64,000 nt of DNA from Nageia nagi (Eukaryota > Pinophyta), in contig JBITNC010000001.1 in the NCBI GenBank assembly GCA_050084985.1, positions 59,644,001-59,708,000 on the forward strand. Direction: 5' to 3'. The position numbers and the translations under genes are program-made. Positions 1 to 13,862 of the stretch are shown here, piece by piece. Under the pieces are notes generated by a model, which did not search any database, was not told the DNA's origin, and saw nothing but the letters and a program-made list of their open reading frames with translations. Numbering within the stretch: the stretch's first letter is position 1; each line of letters opens with the position of its first letter.

Positions 1-1663
1 TGACTAAGTATTTTATGTAGTTAGTTTTCATGGTATATGATTGCCATCCTCAAATAATCAATCATTTAAAGAATTTGTATTTCCTTCTAAAAGAGCATTG
101 CAAAAGAACAAATACTAATATTTATTCCATAATAAATATACGTTAATAGTATCCATTTCTTTTTGAATTTATAAATTAAGCTTTAGAAGAAGTAGGAAAA
201 AATCTTGAAATTTTTTTATCAAGAGCTTCCTTCTTGTCAATACTTTCAAGTTTCAATGTAGTTAACATAAAATATAAAATATTATAGGAATCATGCATAA
301 GAATATTGAACTTCAAAAGTAATTCATTTCCCAAGGCTTTTATATTTTCAATAAGTAAAGTTTCAACGAATGTTTTTATATTTTCAAAATGGATTTCAAA
401 AATAAATGCCTAGGGATCATAAACCAAGGAAATATTTTACTAAAATGTGCATGTAAAACCTAAGTACTCCTAAATAAAACAAATGTGCTTACTTCTTTAA
501 AAACAAAAAAACAAAAACAAAATGAAGACACAAAGTTCTAGAATTAATAATCAATATAAACAAATAAAATTCAAATGACCCAAATAAATAAAATCATTTG
601 TTTAATATCTTAGATATAAAAAATAAATGTAATAATCATAGATTAAATTTAAAATAAAGTTAGATTAATACAAAGTAAATCCAAAGTTTCTTACGTTTTA
701 TCAAAACTATATATACAAATTTATTTTCAATCTTATTAAAAGTAAATTAAAAATTGTAGATTGCTCTTATCTTATTGGGATGGTGGTAGCCCCGCCTATG
801 TCACACATCCCTAGAGAACGAACTATGTTTTCCGGCGGGAAGGCTCGTGGATGGACAGAATTCAATAGGACACCTATGAAATATATGAAATTTAAAATTC
901 TCCAACGGTAGACTTTTGTGTTCCTTTTCTTCATATTTCTTCTATAAGTACGATGATCAAGACCTTCGGTTTGGGAAATCCATGAGTTTTCTACTCTCTT
1001 AAGCACATTTACACACAGGTGGGAGATCCAGCCATCCAAGCCACAAAGCTTTCACACTTTGCTTTCGGCTATCTATACAATCTTTCATTGTTCTTGATCT
1101 CTCTCTCAGGAGCTCTAAGGAATTTTCAATTTTTACGGTGTATGCCAATTCGTGGAGAAATAGTACATTTGGAAATCTTCGTTGGCAAGCTTTGCAAAAG
1201 TAAGTGGGTTTCTAGATCTTGCTATAAACCCCATGGTGTGATCCAATAAGTCCATTAGATCATGTTTTTTAGGACATTTTTTTATGGTTGGCATGATCTA
1301 TGGAAACATATTAACTGATCCATAAATCATCTATTAGATCTGTGTTATATGTCTAGTTCTTATAGTTTGCTAATCGTTCCAGGGATCACACTTGCTTTTA
1401 GTTTCTTATCAAATGAGGAGGCTTGGAAGAGATGGGAATTTTTGCTGTTTTTATCCAATTTGGTTTTTAGATTTCACCTGCTAGACTTCTTTTTAATTCT
1501 CAGCTATATATTTAGAACAATTTAATTTCTGTTGGTTGTTTGTACCTCTTTATGACTAGCTACACTGGTTTTTTTTTTTTTAAAGGGGAAGAGGGAGGAT
1601 TGGAATTGGAAAAAGACAAGGACATTTGAGCCTCCTGTTCTTGGAGTTTTGAGTTAGGTGGCA
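1..1663. other. AT-rich upstream region of the TOPLESS-like gene
   Basis: No coding exon is supported here. The first 700 bases are very AT-rich. From about 1000 the composition is more balanced and there are pyrimidine-rich stretches, as in a plant promoter and 5' leader. A good donor-like GTAAGT lies near 1199, and the coding start follows at 1664. A 5'-UTR intron of roughly 450 bases, as plant TOPLESS genes often have, is therefore possible. That is inference; there is no transcript evidence. Confidence 0.35.
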
Positions 1664-4600
1664 ATGGATCCAGCTCGGTTGAACCATGAATTTATATATG
1701 TCATTCACCAGTTTTTGAAGGAGGAGAGTTTTATTGACACTATGCACCAGTAAGTGTTCTTTGCTAATGACATTGATCTCTATTGTTTTCAATTTCTTTT
1801 GCAGAGATTTGAGATTTGATATTATTGCATTGACTAGGTTTGAGAAAGAAACAGGTTGCTACTTCGACCTAGATTACGTTGAGCAGAAAGTGATGGAAGG
1901 GATGTGGAATGAGGTAGAAGACTACCTCTCAGCGTTTATTGAAATAGATGACAGTTATCATAACAAGAAGATTTTCTTCGACATCAGACTACAGAAGTAT
2001 CTAGAGGCATTGGACAAGTGAGTGTTTTTCTTTTCTTGATTTGAAATATGCATGTTGATGTCTTTTGTCAAATTGAAATTTTAAATATTGTGTTCTCAAT
2101 CACATATTCCCTACATGTTAGGGCATTATGTATCTGCTGGATGATAGTAAGGTTGATTTTAATAACATTTTATATTATATCAGATATGGCAATAAGCATT
2201 GGTTTTATCTTTCTTCATATTTTGAACTTTGAATTTATGATAAATTGGTTGATAGTCTCTCCATTGTGATTGATTTAATGCCGAAGACCGAACTTAGTTC
2301 AACAAACTATGTAGTAATATATTTCAGTTTCTAAATGTTTATTTGAAGCTTTAGATTAAGGTTTACATGGGCAAATTGATAACTTCTGAAAGCCTTGTAC
2401 TATGCAGGAAAGACCATGCTCAGGCTGTCAAAATAATTCAAAAGGATCTCAAAGTTTTCTGCCCAGTTGATCAAGAGTTTTACAAAGACATTATTCAACT
2501 ACTTACTTTTGAGAACTTTCGGTAATTTTGGGCTCTACTGTGCATTTTTTGACCTCACAATTTCTTAAGATTCTTATTTTGCCTACAAATTCTAATATAC
2601 AAGTTGTTTACATGCAGGGAATTTGAGCCACTATCAACCTATCCGTGGCACATTCAAATTGCTAGGAGTAATGCATTCACAGAACTCAAAAGGCTGATAC
2701 ATCTCATTCCTGAAATGAAGGAGAAGTTGCAGTTCCCAAATATCATTGAACATCGACTTCGGCAACTTATAAATCAAAGGTGTACTGATTTGGATATATT
2801 AGGATTCGTACATGTCTTTTTTCTTTTAAATGTATACGTGTTAGTATCCATTGTCATTTCGTAAATATACATCCAAAGTCTAGGTCATAAATATATAGCC
2901 ATAGTCTAGAGTTAGCTATAAATTAGTTAATTATAAATATCCACATGCTTCATACTATTTCAATCATCTAAAGAGTCAAAAGAATTGAGTAGAAGTTGAT
3001 ACTGGCAAAACACAAATAATGAGCAATATATTGTACATTCATGGAAAAGTTTGTATATTGTCTCTCTCATAAAACAAACTGATGAATCTATGCTGACTTG
3101 TATTCTCAGCCTCAATTGGCAACACACGTCTTGCCAAAACCCTATATTTCCTCCCGAAATTAAAACCTTGTTTGTTGATCACAAGTGTCCATCTCCAAAT
3201 GTTTCACAAATTTCTCCTACAAATAAATACTTGGATGGACCAGGACCAATTCTCAGAGGGGACATTTTCCACCACCAGCTGCAAGTGTTGAAGGTGGTAG
3301 ATTTATTCCACCAACCTTTCGACCTTTTCCACAGTGTTTAGTAAGTGTTCCTTTATCGATATCTTTATTGCCTGTTTGTTGTGGCTTTTCTTTTTTTTGC
3401 AGGTTCACTTGTTGGTATTTGTTAATACTGTCAACCATTATATAAAAGTCTTTACTCCAATTATTGCAGCCAGTTCAACCTAGAGATGATTCCTCAATTC
3501 CAATGCCACGATTGTTGGGAAATCCTAATCCTCCCACACTGCAAGCTGCAATAGCGTCTGGAACACTTGGTTTTCTGCATCCTTCAACTTCTGGTAAGCT
3601 ATTTGATAGTTTGATGATTTTTCTTTCTAGATATACTTCTGAAGCATTCTTTACAAACTTCCATATTAACTGTAAGGACTTGCTCACTAACAAGAATTCT
3701 ATTTTGAAATAGGAAATATTAACTTTTTGACTGAATGATTGAAATTTTTCTGCTTCATAACTGCCCAGCTTCAATAATGAAACGACCTAGAAGTCCTCCA
3801 CTAAGTAATATTGGGGTGATTAATTATCCATTTGCAGACAGTGAACATGCTATGAAGCGTTCGAGGAATGCTCGAATTGACCAGGTGTGGAAAATTTTGT
3901 TTTCCTATGTTTTATGATGATATCTTTTTAAAGTCTTTTAAATTTCATTCCAGTGCTTTTGAAGGTCATATATGTGATAAATTGATATCAATGAAAGATA
4001 ATAATAAATTCTAGATTTGTATTTTGTTACAAGTATGTATACACAGTTTTTTTTTATTATAAACTTCTGCAAAAAAGACAAATTCTTTTGACAAAACTTT
4101 GTATCGTTATCATCTTAAATGCAGGCTTCTATAGCTAATAATCTGATAGCCGGAATAAAATCAAATATCCCTCTTCAGACCAGTGTGCTACAACCAAAAC
4201 GAGTTCAACCAGAAATATCCATGGTCTGTACAACTATTTGTCTTGTAGATAAGTTTGTTAGTAGGTTCGTTAAGAGAAAACTATCTTATTTAAGCAATAA
4301 ATTTCGTGCTAATCGTTTGTGTTTATTGTCCATAATTAATTTTGTTGATTGTAAACAGCAAGGAGATGTTAACAAGTGGATGCTTCCAGAGGTGTCAAAC
4401 CCAGTCCAGTGTACTGTTGTTCAATTACCTGAATCAGCTTCACTGGAAAAGGCAAGATATATGATATACTGTGAATAAAAAATATCAAAATTAAAAGAAT
4501 TTTATTTTTGTTCATTCTTTCTTTTAGATATAATATTATTTCTTTACAGATAGTTCGTTTAGCCTACATATCCTTAGGTGATGGTGTTTTAGCTTTGGGA

Positions 4601-6957
4601 TCCAATGCTATTCATAAGATATGGAGATGGAAGTTAAAAGACCAAAATTCATGTGATCAGGTATTCCTTTTCATCGAATATTTCTTGAACAGTCAACATA
4701 TTAATATCAATTGACTCTTAATTAGTTTTTCCTTTTCTGATCTGACCATCATTGATATATTTTATAGGGTACATCACATGCTACACCACAATTGGTGAAA
4801 CCTGCATCTTCCGGAGACATTATGGCAAATGACAAAAGTGACAGCAACAGGCAAGAAGTTTTCTCATGCATAGCTTTGTCCAAGAATGAAAACTATCCTT
4901 GTGTCTGCTTCTGGTGGGAAAGTGTCCTTATTCAATATAAAAAATTATACGGTAATAATTTATTTAAAATAAGCAGGTCTGATTATGATTTTTTGAATTC
5001 TTCAATGATAGTCTTATCCAAGTTCTGTTTTTCCTTTGATATTTTATACAGTAGAGAATATGGTAACTGTGAGAAGAATGGTTCCATTAGTTACATTATT
5101 AAATAAATTAAATTTTTTCTCTAGTGTAGATTTGTTAAGTGCTTTTGTGAATTCGAATTAACTTTAACTGTGAGCGCTTTCATAGAATAATGATTATTAA
5201 AACATAAGTTTCAATGCAGCTTTTGGCCACTTTTGATCATCTAACATCGACAGCAACATCTTTAGCTTTCCATCCTGGTAACAATAATGTTGTTTCCATT
5301 GGAATAGAGGATGGAACAATCCAAATATACCACGTCAAGAACGATGAGGTAATTGAGTTCCCATTTTCTTTCTTTTTCTTTTCATATCTGTCATAGTATG
5401 ATGACCAAGGTTGGACAAAATGTCTAGTCTGAGGAAGGATATAGTAGATATGTAATTGGATTTGCATTTCTCAATCAGTTGTTTAGATGTCAAGCAATTG
5501 ATTCAAAAACAATTACACATGGATAAAACTACAAAACAAAGACAGAACAGGATCTATCATACAGATCAAGAGGGAGGCATTTTCAAACATAAAAGGAGAG
5601 TTGACAGACATATCTCAGCCAATGTTATGGCTGCAATTGCCACATATAACATAAATAAAAGTGCAATAAAGTCGTAGGCCTGAGGCAAGACAAGCTGATG
5701 CGAGTAGATTATACTATCTTTGATTATGTTTTCTATTCCATGAACATCAATATTTACAGGTTTATTTTTAAACTTTCAAACTAAAGTCTTCTTTGCCTCA
5801 TGTGTAACAGCATCATCTAATTACATTTTGATGGATAGATAACATATATGTTATAGCTTAATGGTTAAATAGTTTAAGAAGTATATGTTCTAAAACTGTA
5901 TGTTGTTTGAGAAATGAGAAAGAAAAACATTTTTTGGCTAGTGTTTCTAAATTCTATTTTAACTCCTTTGGCTCCAGGTAGAGAAAATATTGAATGGACA
6001 TGACAAGAAAATTACTGGCTTGGTATTTTCAGTTAATTTAAATGTGCTTATATCCTCTGGAGCTGATGCTCGGGTACAACCTTGTTCTCTCTAAAAAGTA
6101 ATAAATTCACTTTCTTTTCTACTCTTCAAAAATCAGCCTCTAATATTAATAGTGTGGCTGCAGCTTTGCCTCTGGCACATGGATGAATGGAAAAAAATTA
6201 TGACAAAGTCAGTACAACTACACGAAGAAACAATTTCATTAGTAGATGAACACACTGCAATACAGTTGCATAATGATCAAATTCACCTACTAGTTGTTCA
6301 ACAGACCCAAATTGCCATATATGATGCTTCTACATTGGAACGAAAGTCCATCGTAAGATTCTATATTTTTGAGATATTGTTCCATTTTAAACTTAGCATC
6401 ATTTATGTTAAGCAAAAATGTAATTGTAACATAGTTAAAAACATATATTAACTCTTCAAATTTTTATCACAGTGGCTTCCTGTTGGTCCAATGCTATCCC
6501 TTATTGCAAGTGCCATATACTCTTGTGACAATCAACTTGTCTTGCTAGTTTCCATGATTGTGCAATTGGTGTATTCCATGGAGAGAATCTAAGGCCCCTT
6601 CGTCTTGTTAATCCTACTGCATTTTTAACTGCGGACATGACAGGTTATGTCACCTTTTATGCAGGAAGAAGACTGCTGTAAAACTGTTGATTGAGTTTCC
6701 ATATTTAAGCCTATTATTGTTCAACTGTATCTAAAATGTGTTGAATCTCTTGCGCAGAACCAATGTCTATCCACTAGTAATTGCTGCACATCCTCAAAAG
6801 CGTAACCAGTTTTCTATTGGACTGACTGAAGGGGGTGTTTCTGTTGTTGAACCTTTACCTTCCAGAAGCTAAATGGGACGATGGGTCACTAGACAATGAA
6901 GCTAGCACACCAAATCCTGCAGTGACCAACAAAAGCTCAGAATTACCTCCAAACTAA
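1664..6957 (+). pseudogene. TPL: TOPLESS/TPR-family corepressor, first WD40 propeller missing, frameshifted
   Basis: TOPLESS proteins are nuclear Groucho-like corepressors that bind EAR-motif repressors through LisH/CTLH domains and carry two WD40 propellers. Exons read by GT-AG junction and family similarity: 1664-1749, 1838-2017, 2408-2521, 2618-2779, 3110-3340, 3470-3593, 3769-3884, 4125-4223, 4359-4451, 4550-4660, 4768-4951, 5220-5348, 5978-6073, 6164-6352, 6473-6643 and 6758-6957. Exons 1-5 encode LisH/CTLH (FLKEESF, KIFFDIRLQKYLEALD, LNWQH); exons 6-7 the Pro-rich linker; exons 9-16 the second propeller (GVLALGSN, CIALSKN, AFHPGNNN, HNDQI, AAHP). The first propeller, about 380 residues in the family, is absent: exon 7 (MKRSRNA) joins in phase to the post-propeller linker. 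The frame breaks in exon 5 (near 3255), exon 11 (4897), exon 15 (6542) and exon 16 (near 6867), and the exon 15/16 junction does not keep frame. The start ATG matches the family N-terminus, with a slightly different leader (MDPARLN). Probably a pseudogene; consensus indel errors are the alternative. Confidence 0.88.
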
Positions 6958-9390
6958 CATATATTGTGAATGAAATTTCAAGAACGTGTTGAAAATTTCA
7001 TTTGCAATTTGGTTGTGTTTGGGACATGCGTTATCAGCATTTGCTTTAAGACATGGAAATACTTCATTGGTGAGCTTGGTGAACCTTATATTATTTGAGA
7101 ACTATTTTGTCTCTTCTCATTAGTAAACATTGATTTATCATGTAAAAATATCGTACGTTAATTGATTATTTAAATGATATATTTATTATAAATAAAATAT
7201 TTTATAAATTTATTTTAAATATAAAATCTCAATTTTTCCGTTTTGAAAAATAATTTCATTAAGCTATTTCTTTTTCAATCATCAAATTTATTTGATTTTA
7301 ATAATGATAGCTATAGATTTATATTAAAAATTTGAAACTTAGAATAATTGTTAACATTATACATTATTGTTGAAATTTTCTTAGAAATGTTTTTACTATT
7401 ATTATTTATTTTTTGAATAAGGATTTTGTAGATAGCATCATATACTAATTTCAAAAGTTCCTTAAAAAAATTTCTTAGACCATGATTTCATTTTGTATAC
7501 AAAATTGTAGACCCTTCATAAACTTGATTTTGGTAATATGCATTTATTTATCATACTTTTGATAAGAAATTGCATCTATTTTTTTATTGAAACATCTTAG
7601 ATGAAGTTAAGTGGACAACTAAAGGAAGTGTTTATGTTGTTGAACCTTTCCATTGAATGATGTTATGTTATGAAGATTGCAATATTTATATTTTAGTAAA
7701 AAAATGTAATATAATGGATAAATAATAAATTGACTCTATTTGAATAATAAAAATAGTTATTCATTCTTTTAGGAAGTAAATATTATCATTGTGATAACCT
7801 TTCTAGGTTTAAAATCCTTTATATGGGGCTACAAATGTTTATTGATATGAATTAACTTTATACATATATTGTTGGTTCTACACTTGCATTATTATGTATT
7901 TCTTAATTTTGTTTGATATATAATATAAATTTCAATCTGGTATTTTTGTTTTACTTAACTATTTTATCTTGAGTTTATCTTTTTCATATTTAAAGAAGAT
8001 AAATATTTATATCTTGAAGAATTATTATTTTCCATGAAATAAATAACTCTACATCTTAAGTTAAATTATTATCTATAAATTGATTACAAATTTATTAAAC
8101 ATTAAAAAATGATCTTAAAATTTATTCATAATTTGTATTTATTAAAATTTCTATAAAAAAAAAATTGAAATCACAATAAACCCATTTTAAACAACAAATA
8201 TATTGTATCAAAATTTCTTTCATTATAGTTTTCATCAAGTTAGTAGCAAATCCCATGATTACATAGGGATTATTTATATGTAGTTTGATTCATTATTCTA
8301 TATGGATTTTTTATATATTGCACTCCATGATAATATATGGAATAAAATATTAATATATTTACTGATAATTCAAATAAATATATCTTCAATTATGATCTTA
8401 ATTATTAAAAATGTTATCATCAAATAAAAAGTTATATTCAAAACTAAGATCAAAATCATTCGAACTTTTAACTTATGGGTTTCAACTTATTAAGGGTAGT
8501 GTCAATACACCTTCCTTGATAAGAGGATTTCATGTTATTTTTTTATTGAATATTACATGATCAATAGTTAGTAAAAAAATAAGGTAGTAACATACATCAC
8601 TTATTTTGATGTGAATTAATTACCATTAAGTTAGAAGTTCAAATAGATGTCAATAGATGAGAGGTGTGACTCATTGATTGTCATTACATTTGATGGTATA
8701 TTCAATATGTTTAAGCCTATTGATGATTCATGAGGTTTCATTAGTATGACTTATATGGTCATGATGATTACAATCATAAAATCAATCATAGTTATAAGAT
8801 CATATTAAAGTAGTAAAATTGAATAGAAATTAAAGTTCATGGTTATTTCATCTATAGTTAATAAAATTTATCAAAATAAAAGGTATTAATTTTTTTAGAT
8901 AATACCATGGTTTTATTTATACAAATAAATTTTAATTATATTTGTATATGATGTATTATTATCTAGCATTAATGATGCTTTTCATCAAATTTTTTTAGTT
9001 ATAAGAAATTAGAAAATATGTTGTTCTTCAAATGATTAGAAATAAATGTTTATCCTTAAATATTATATTTCAACTATTAGCATAAAAACTTTTATGTACT
9101 TCTTATTATGAGTTTGTAGTTATATGTTCATACCCTTACATGTATTCTTCATACAGTGAGTCAATTACTTTATAAAAGGAATATATTTTTATATATTTTG
9201 GATTCTTATCTACCAACCACTTCAATGTTATTGGAAACATAAACTTTATGTAGGTATTAAGTGTAGAATTTATTTATTAATATGTGAGAAAATAATTCAA
9301 AATAAACTTTGCAAATATTTATCATTTATGTAACTTATCATGTATGTGTAGGGAGGAATAATTTATATCTTCTCTTTAAGAGTGATGTTG
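6958..9390. other. AT-rich intergenic region, no gene seen
   Basis: Very AT-rich with no supported open reading frame. The first 150 bases may be 3' UTR of the TOPLESS-like gene. Around 7615-7660 a short stretch resembles its last exon (the coding sequence for VEPF after GSVYV, compared with VSVVEPL at about 6840), so it may be a small duplicated scrap. I see nothing else. Confidence 0.5.
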
Positions 9391-10757
9391 TGTCAGATGC
9401 ATGATGGGCCCAAATCCCAAATCAAGCTATAGAGTTATATTTTGATGTAGACCTATCTCTAACTATCGATTAATTATAAGCACCAAGAATGAAGTTTACA
9501 CCTTAAATTCATTTACCATATGACCTCACTGAATAGATCATAAACTATTTGCATAGATCATATGACTTGTATATCAAAATATTCATAAACTATTTGCCTA
9601 AATTTGAAATCATTGATTCCAAAGGTCTAAGTAACTCGAGTATTAATTAATTAATTTTTCCTTTTAATGTGTTTATCAATAATTAATTAAAATTTTAAGA
9701 TAGGGGTACCAAATGTTTAGACAATAACATAAGAGAACAAATAATAATATTAGGTCACCATTTCCATGAAATTAGAAGAACTTTCTATTTTCTATTAATA
9801 TTTACCAAAATATTATGTTAATATCCTTTTCAAAAATCAAATATTCTCCACCATATAAGATAAGAAAATATTATCTAAATTTCTAAAATTACAAGATTAA
9901 GATTATATTACTTGGATTCATATTTTAGCTTTTTAATGGGAGAAAATAACTACAACAGGTCATACCTTTCCTAATTATTGTGAAAAACCTTCTCTAAACA
10001 TTTGACCTCCTTTTGATCTTATATATCTTCTAAACGAATTCCCTCACCTTATATTTATACTCCCTATCTAATTTTGAATCCTCCATTAATGTGATAGATA
10101 GAGTAATTCGAATTTAATGGCTATATTGAATAGTTATTCACATATTTTCAAAATGATGTGCACAACATTTATTCAAAATCCCAACCTCTGATTCTACTAT
10201 CTTTTTCTCCAATTTCTAGGTCACACTTTTCATATGGGATGAAAATAATGAACTAAGAAGATATGACTTCCTCCATAAAAAGCTAATTATCCCAAATCCT
10301 AGATTCCACCTTTCATGTGTGATGAAATTAGAAAATAGGAAAGAAATATATTCCCTTTTATCAAATCAAAACTCTAAGTTATAGGATGCATATTTTTTAC
10401 AAGATGAAAATAATAATTAAAGAATATGTTATTTCCTCCTTAGGTAGGCTCAGTAGTCTAGGTTGCAGGTTACATATTTTTTATCTAATGTGAAATACAA
10501 AAAAATATGGAAGATCCAAATTTTAACTTGCAAAATTTTGCTAACACTCAAAATATTTTTGCTGCAAAATTTATTCTTACAAAACTAACTATTTCCTTTG
10601 TACATAAAGAATAATGATGCTCCTACTTAGGATCTTAAGGTAGAAAAAAAAAGAAGTCCCTACTCACATGATCTAGTTTTGAATAGGATCTTTTCTCATA
10701 AAAGAAAAACTTTGAATCTAAAATTCATGAATCCTTCTTAAGTTCTTACCCCTTTCA
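9391..10757 (-). repeat. 3' LTR of the gypsy element
   Basis: The sequence aligns by eye with 23361-25026 continued at 44877-45112. Shared blocks include the AAGAATGAAGTT region, the AATTAATTAATT region, the stretch around TTTCAAAATGATGTG and the TAGGTTGCAGGT-like stretch. Divergence is substantial, so the element is old. A pyrimidine-rich run at about 10780-10820 just right of the LTR would be the polypurine tract on the minus strand. The right edge is approximate. Confidence 0.6.
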
Positions 10758-10759
10758 AT

Positions 10760-13700
10760 GGACTAGACATTACTTATACTCCTTTCCTTTAGTCTTCTTT
10801 CCTACCCTTTCATGTAGCTTACTTTCAATTTTCTCTCTTTTCTTCTCTAGTATCTAATCTATCCAATCCTAAACTCTTAGATTATCTCCTCTATGGTTAG
10901 CATTTATCTCTATAATATTCTCTCCATAAGGATGAAAAATTGAAACATTAAATATAAGAGATATATCCAATCCTAGAGGTAACTTGACCTCATAAGCATT
11001 ATCTAAAAACTTTTGGATGATCTTGCATGGACTTATCTTCTTAAAATTCAACTTGTTATAAGTTTCTTTAAGAAATATTTCCTAAATCAAGAAGATAATA
11101 ATTTAATATCTCATTGAGAATAACTTAATTCTTCTCTTCTCATCAGCATTCTCCTTATATTTGAGGTTACTCTTTTGGATTTTATTCCTAATCTCAATAT
11201 CTAGTTTCTTTATATGCTTGGTGAAGTCTTCTATATCCACATTTTTTCTATCAAGTTAATTACTTTCACCATATTTGTAACCACTCTAGGTGATTGTCTA
11301 TACATAATGTGAAAATATAATACATTAGTCGATCTATTCACTGAGTTAGTATAGGAAAAATCTACTTAAACTAATACCATGTCCAATTGCTTAGGTCTAT
11401 CTTCAAATAAACTTATTATGATTATTCACCACCTTTATTTTTCCATCTATCTAAGGATGATAAGTTGAACTAAAGTCTAATATTTTATCCAATCCTTTTC
11501 ATAGTCTAATCTTGGCTCATAAACTTAGTATCTATATATGAATTTAAACTCTATATATGAATTTAAACTCTTTGTAAATCCATGTTATCTCACCACCTCT
11601 TGAAAAAATAGTCTAGCTATGTTTGAATCATTGCTAGTCATCTAGCATGGAATAAAATATGTCATCTTCAATAATTTATCCACTACTATGAAGATTATAG
11701 CATTGCCTCTTTTTTTTCTTGGAAATCCCAATAAATTTCATGCTAATGCATTCCTATGGTCCATTAGAAACTAGTAACTATTTATGCAATATTGTATTCC
11801 TACTAGTCCCTTTTTCCAACTGGCATACTCTACATCTAGCAATATTTTTTTCATATATTTTAGTAATCAAGGCTAAAAGCACTTCTCCTTCAATTGTTTT
11901 AGGGTCTTGTCTCTACAAAGTTTCCTCTAAGACCACCTCTATGTATTTCTTTAGTGAGATTCTCCCTCATTGATGCTTTTGGAATACACAATTGTAGATT
12001 CAAAAATAAGAATCCCTCTTGGATGAAGATTATTTTCATATCCTTTGATTCTTATATGCTTCCCATATCTTTGAGAAGTATGGATCATAGTTTTATAACT
12101 CCTTCATGTGATCTAATCCTACCACTTCTACTTGCATTGTGCTCAATAATAAAACTCTTTGACTCAATGCATCAACCACTATATTTGAATTTTTTTATCT
12201 ATGCTTGAGGATGAATATATAACTTTACAATTAGCCTATCTACTTGGATTTCATCAAATTTACCTTATTTTGGCTATTTATGTTTCTCAAAACTTGATTA
12301 TTAATGTAAAGCACAAACTCCTTGGGCAACAAGTAATATCTCCACTTCTTCAATGCATGTATGATGGTATAAAATTGTTGTTCATACATTGAATATATTT
12401 TTTCCCTTATCTATTTTTTTATTAAAGAATGTTATTAGTTTTTCTTTGTAGTACAAAACAAATTTAATATCTTTACCACTTATATCATAAACCACTTGGA
12501 AATCTTATTAAAATTAGGTTCTCTTAACAATAGTTGCTTTATTATCTTTTATTTTAATAACTTAAAAGTATTTTTTGCCTCTAAGATCCACATAAATATC
12601 CCCTTATTTATACATGAAATCAATCATGCACAAATTCCACTAAAGTTCATAATGAACTTCCTATGGAAACTAGTGAATCTATAGAAAATTTGTACTTTAA
12701 TGGCACTCCTTAGTAGAGGACACTCCTTGATCACAACTACCTTAGCTACATCCATCTTTAATCCATCCCTAAAGATCATAAATCCTAAGTATATAAGCTC
12801 TTCCTTCAAGAATTAACATTGCTTAAGGTTGATCATCAACCTTTCTTCTCTAAGTTTCCCCAATATTTATATTAAATATTTCAAATAATATTCCTTACAC
12901 TTGTTATATGTGAGGATAACATCAAGATAGACTACCACAAACATTCCCAATAATGGATTCATAACCTCATTCATCAACCTTATAAAATTAATAGGATCAT
13001 TTTTTGACTCAAAATACATAACTAGTCATTCATATAATATGTCCTTAGTACTAAAATATTTTTTTCACTCCTCTCCTTCTCTAATCCTAGTCTAATGGAA
13101 CCCAGTCTTCAATTGTATCTTCAAGAAATATCTTTCTCCATTCAAGAAATCCACCAAGTCATCCATGTGAGGTATGGAAAACATATACCTTTAGTAATCT
13201 TGTTGATTACCCTTGAATCAACATATGCACTCCACTCTTCATCCTTCTTAGGAGATAACATTATTGGTACTATACATGTACTAAGGCCCTCCCTAATTAT
13301 TCCACTTACTAATAGTTCTTGTTCTTGCTAATTCAAATCAAATGTCATTTATGGGTCCATCATATTAGGTACCTTATTTTTTAAACTAGCTCCAAGTGGC
13401 AAATATTTTATATGATGGGAAATCTTCCTTACTAGTAGTAATCTTATTGGTAAATCTTTGATAATGATGTCAATAGAATCATCTAGCATATTTTCTACTT
13501 CATTAGGTATATTCTCTTCCTTATTTTTTTCCTTATGAATGTGTAAATATAGGATAGCATACTTCCTCTTTTTTTCTAATTTACTTAAGAATTATTTTCT
13601 TAAAAAAAAGGTTATATCATTCTTACTCTCTTTAGCTTCAAGCTTCAAAGGCGCAAAGTCAAACTTCCTACCATTTTTCAAAATGGTAATGATATTCTTC

Positions 13701-13862
13701 ATCCCATGATGAAGAAAATTCATATCATATGATACGACCTACCAAAATAAATATAACAAGAATCCATGTGTATAGCATCATATAAATATCATCAATATAT
13801 CCTCCAAGCTTGATATTCACCTTATCAATATATCCTCCAAGCTTGATATTCACCTTACACCT
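10760..13862 (-). pseudogene. Gypsy pol remnant: RT, RNase H and integrase (minus strand)
   Basis: Read on the minus strand from 13862 downward, these are pieces of a Ty3/gypsy polyprotein. First comes the end of the protease-to-RT spacer (HHGMKN and KNGRKFDF, near 13650-13720). Then the start of RT (SPKKDEEW and DSRVINKI, near 13200-13260), the RT catalytic region (VVYLDVILTYN, near 12920, where the family has DD) and the RNase H start (EELIYLGF to FHRKFIMNFSGICA, 12624-12809). Last is the integrase C-terminus (KISPCKI to DISLIFNVS, 10869-11051). Stops and frameshifts break it throughout, so it cannot encode a working enzyme. A 33-base tandem duplication lies at about 13790-13856, next to the copia C insertion point. 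Domain order agrees with gypsy (integrase last). Confidence 0.75.

Noticed and set aside
767-1249. Short open frames upstream of the TOPLESS-like gene
   Set aside because: No family match and their position fits promoter or 5' UTR sequence.
10869-13331. Plus-strand open frames at 11719-13331
   Set aside because: The minus strand carries recognisable gypsy RT and integrase sequence here; the plus frames are shadows.
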